A DNA stretch of 44,228 bases from Pseudomonadota bacterium (GTDB taxonomy: Bacteria > Desulfobacterota > Syntrophia > Syntrophales > UBA5619). The DNA lies in contig JAHJQP010000020.1 of the NCBI GenBank assembly GCA_018819165.1, positions 1 to 44,228 of the forward strand, in the 5' to 3' direction. A program made the position numbers and the translations under genes. The notes under the pieces are model-generated. The model was not told the origin of the DNA, ran no database searches, and saw nothing but the letters and a program-made list of their open reading frames with translations. Below, piece by piece: positions 42,122 to 44,228 of this stretch (its first letter is position 1; each line of letters opens with the position of its first letter).

Positions 42122-42147
42122 AAAAGCCCGGCCAGGACCGAGCTTTT
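42122..42147 (-). terminator. Terminator of the tRNA-Met gene
   Basis: On the minus strand AAAAGCTCGG/CCGGGCTTTT form a 10-bp stem (one T.G pair) with a 6-nt loop, starting 9 nt after the tRNA CCA end. It ends in a TTTT run. Confidence 0.75.
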
Positions 42148-42155
42148 GTTATGTA

Positions 42156-42232
42156 TGGTGGCGGTGCAGGGAATCGAACCCCGGACACTACGGATATGAG
42201 CCGTATGCTCTAACCGGCTGAGCTACACCGCC
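42156..42232 (-). tRNA. tRNA-Met (CAT), elongator type
   Basis: A 77-nt cloverleaf on the minus strand: acceptor GGCGGTG/CACCGCC, D arm with AGCTCAGCCGGTTAGAGC, anticodon stem TACGG/CCGTA around CTCATAT with anticodon CAT (42198-42196), T loop TTCGATT, and CCA encoded. The G1:C72 pair excludes an initiator tRNA. A CAT anticodon could also be tRNA-Ile2 after lysidine modification; the body looks more like elongator Met. Confidence 0.93.
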
Positions 42233-42317
42233 AGGGCGTTCGCTGGCGCCGCAAAATAGGGTCATTGGCCGCATGATCCTGCGGGGCGCCCTTTGGGCTT
42301 CGAGAAAGCGCGCACCA

Positions 42318-42344
42318 ATTATAACAGTTTTCCCCGATTGTCAA
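42318..42344 (-). promoter_or_regulatory. Promoter of the tRNA-Met gene
   Basis: On the minus strand a perfect TTGACA (42344-42339) is followed by TGTTATAAT, an extended -10 with perfect TATAAT (42323-42318). The spacer is 15 bp, short, which the extended -10 may offset. It starts just after the stop of the FlgO-like gene and leaves an 80-nt leader before the tRNA. Confidence 0.65.
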
Positions 42345-42347
42345 TCC

Positions 42348-44051
42348 CTATTGCCCCTTCAAGTCGTAGGCGACGATCACGCTCCTGTCCCGAATGGTTC
42401 CGCCCACGGTGAGGACGAGGGCGAGAACCACCTCATTCTTCCCGTCGTTGTCGATGTCCTTGAACTGATAATCTGCGACATAGCCATTGATCTTTTTTGT
42501 CCGCCAGTTTTCGACCATCCCCATCCCGTCCCACTCCAGATTATAGACCTCACCTGAGCTGAAGAGCTTGATGTGCTGAAACAGGCGCGCGGAAGAGGAG
42601 GAGTTTTTCACGATGATGATCTCCCGCTTGCCGTCCTGATTCGTATCGTAGGTGAGGATCCTCAGATTGATGTAGCTGATTTCGTTGGCATTCTCCGCCT
42701 TTTGGTCTGCACCCTTGTTCATGGGTTCGATATAGGTGTTGCTGCCGCCGAAGACCTCTTCACTCTTCCAGACGAGTTCATCGCTGCCGCCTATCACGGT
42801 GACTTTGGAAAGGGGCTTGTCCGTCTGCTCGAAAACGCGGAGGTAGTCCCAATCGTCCAGCGCGATGACCCTTTCCGTTCCGCCCGCCCCGAGTTTGTCC
42901 AGAGTCAGGCCGTAGACGGAGAGACCCTGGGGGATCCTCATCTTCCGACCCTCGCGGTAAGCCCCGTTCTGCCAGACGATTTCGTAAATCGGGGTGTCGA
43001 AGGTTTTTTCCATGCCTCGTCTCTGGCCAAGGAGAAGGGGTGTCCCGGAGGCATTGTCGATGACCCTCAGAAACCAGGGAAGACTGGAGGCGATCGTGAT
43101 GAATTTTCCTTCTTTGAATTCCATGATGAAAGATGTGACCTGCTGGCCGGTATAGCTCGAAACGATGATCTCCTTGACGCCGTTCCCATTGATATCGGCG
43201 ACGTCAACGCCGATGTAGTTGTCGTAGGACTTTCCGGGGATCTGCTGGATCAGGTTGAACTCACCCCCTTTTTTCTGGTAGATAAACACGGTGTGGGGAT
43301 CGATGATGACGGTTTCGTTCAGACCGTCCCCGTTGACATCTCCTATGTCCATACCTCTGAATTCATTCGGAAACTGTTTGCTTTTCCAGAATGTCTCCCG
43401 ATTGAGAGGCTGTTCGGCATTGATGAAATCGGGGTTGATCGTCGAGGTGAAAGTGCCCTTCCGGCTGCCCTTCATTCCGGAGATGATCTCCGCTTCGCGC
43501 GTGCTTTGGGGCGTCGCCGGCCGGCGGGAAACGATAATCTCCTTGGACGTCGGCGAGGAGAGAGCGGTCTGGGGGACTTCCCCCGTGATATGGATTGCGA
43601 TCCGCTGGGCAAAGTCGCTGATCTTTGGGATAACCTCGTCCATGTTCTGGGTCTGCGCAACGAACCCCACGGCCGATTTGTTGGAGGCGATATCGACCAG
43701 CTTGCCGTCGATGCTCAGACTGTTGCCGATCTTCGTGATGCTTCCCCAGACCACAAAGTCCGCTTTCAGTTTCTGTCCCAGGGCATAAACGTCGGAAAGG
43801 GAAAGTCCCCCGCCCCCGACTTCCTTCAGCGCGGCAAGGACGCTGTCCCTCCCGACAACTTCAATTTTCTCGTTGACGGAGATGCGCGAGGCAAGCATGT
43901 CCCCGATCCCCTGCTGCAGGTAATCTATGTTTTCCGCACTGTGGACGGCAAAAGGCAATACGGCGACCACGTCCTTATCCTTAGCCCCGACAGGCTGAAC
44001 TGCTCCGATGAGACATATCAGCAATACCATCCCTTTGAAGAGATTTTTCAT
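42348..44051 (-). CDS. Exported FlgO-like protein with C-terminal VCBS/FG-GAP repeats
   Basis: The 567-residue protein has a signal peptide (residues 1-23, ending VGAKD). Residues about 25-150 form a FlgO/TolB-like domain (VVAVLPFAVHS, GIGDMLASRI, then VVWGSITKIG). The C-terminal half has Ca-binding-type repeats: DIGDVNGDGLNE, DVADINGNGVKE, TNQDGKREIII and DIDNDGKNEVV, likely blades of a beta-propeller. This pairing suggests an outer-membrane-linked or periplasmic sensor or assembly protein; the function is unknown. The ATG at 44051 follows AAAGGGGGA. Confidence 0.82.
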   Translation of the reverse strand: MKNLFKGMVLLICLIGAVQPVGAKDKDVVAVLPFAVHSAENIDYLQQGIGDMLASRISVNEKIEVVGRDSVLAALKEVGGGGLSLSDVYALGQKLKADFVVWGSITKIGNSLSIDGKLVDIASNKSAVGFVAQTQNMDEVIPKISDFAQRIAIHITGEVPQTALSSPTSKEIIVSRRPATPQSTREAEIISGMKGSRKGTFTSTINPDFINAEQPLNRETFWKSKQFPNEFRGMDIGDVNGDGLNETVIIDPHTVFIYQKKGGEFNLIQQIPGKSYDNYIGVDVADINGNGVKEIIVSSYTGQQVTSFIMEFKEGKFITIASSLPWFLRVIDNASGTPLLLGQRRGMEKTFDTPIYEIVWQNGAYREGRKMRIPQGLSVYGLTLDKLGAGGTERVIALDDWDYLRVFEQTDKPLSKVTVIGGSDELVWKSEEVFGGSNTYIEPMNKGADQKAENANEISYINLRILTYDTNQDGKREIIIVKNSSSSARLFQHIKLFSSGEVYNLEWDGMGMVENWRTKKINGYVADYQFKDIDNDGKNEVVLALVLTVGGTIRDRSVIVAYDLKGQ

Positions 44052-44096
44052 TATCCATCCCCCTTTATGAAATCGATCCAAACTACTTTAGTTTGG

Positions 44097-44125
44097 TTTC
44101 TAACACGGCGGAAAGCAGAATTCAA
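44097..44125 (-). promoter_or_regulatory. Possible promoter of the FlgO-like/VCBS gene
   Basis: On the minus strand TTGAAT (44125-44120), a 17-bp spacer and TAGAAA (44102-44097) lie about 45 nt before the ATG. Matches are 4 of 6 in each box. Confidence 0.45.
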
Positions 44126-44228
44126 CATGGATTTGGTCGACCTCTCGGGACTCAAGGAGGGGGAAGGGGAGAGGACTGTCTGCCATAGCGTAAAATCCTT
44201 GACTCCGATCTCCACTCATAATACATTA

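Noticed and set aside
42156..42232. Initiator tRNA-fMet
   Set aside because: The acceptor has a G1:C72 pair; initiators have an unpaired first position.

Overview
The window reads as chromosomal DNA from an anaerobic Gram-negative bacterium of the old Deltaproteobacteria (Desulfobacterota), most like the Syntrophus/Syntrophales group. That placement is inference. It rests on the order secA-argJ-rpsB-tsf-pyrH-frr-uppS-cdsA-dxr-rseP-tsaB, an LpxH-like lipid A phosphatase (outer membrane), a ferredoxin-linked 2-oxoacid oxidoreductase locus, frequent TTG/GTG starts and many ATGA overlaps. No 16S gene or species marker is present.

Region 1 (about 1-4660) is accessory DNA, visibly AT-rich in its genes. 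Four leftward unknown or poorly known genes (224-3315) are separated by attC-like hairpins and by core sites of the form GCCTAAC/GTTAGGC and GCACACAAC/GTTGTGTGC. This looks like part of a chromosomal integron cassette array, although no integrase is in view. Next come a 154-bp element with inverted terminal repeats, a leftward terminator, a 34-nt hairpin resembling group II intron domain V, and a scrambled type I restriction remnant (DUF554 piece, HsdS tail, RhuM domain, HsdM-like tail).

Region 2 (4659-8722) is a leftward operon with its own good sigma-70 promoter. It encodes a beta-keto acid cleavage enzyme (BKACE), the TPP (beta) and gamma subunits of a 2-oxoacid:ferredoxin oxidoreductase, and a GltD-like flavoprotein ending in a ferredoxin domain. 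The alpha subunit normally needed by such an oxidoreductase is absent. This is the best candidate for an undescribed metabolic unit in the window.

Region 3 (8920-17656) holds an LpxH-like phosphoesterase with a Mut7-C protein, a convergent fusA-paralogue/mogA pair, a membrane-anchored M23 peptidase, secA and argJ.

Region 4 (17837-34850) is a long rightward housekeeping run: translation (rpsB, tsf, frr, proS), pyrimidine nucleotides (pyrH), isoprenoids (uppS, dxr, ispG), phospholipids (cdsA, psd, pssA), membrane proteolysis (rseP), tRNA modification (tsaB), aspartate-family amino acids (asd, an aspartate-type aminotransferase), rRNA methylation (rsmD), CoA (coaD) and a PurF-like protein lacking its glutaminase cysteine.

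Region 5 (34920-44228) has a Rel/SpoT enzyme with an altered hydrolase motif, a secreted amidase, rdgB overlapping a tRNA-Pro gene, and then leftward genes: a phosphohexomutase, a Nudix hydrolase with an insertion in its box, a YheT-type hydrolase, tRNA-Met with promoter and terminator, and a secreted FlgO-like/VCBS-repeat protein. No CRISPR array, rRNA gene or intact insertion sequence was seen.
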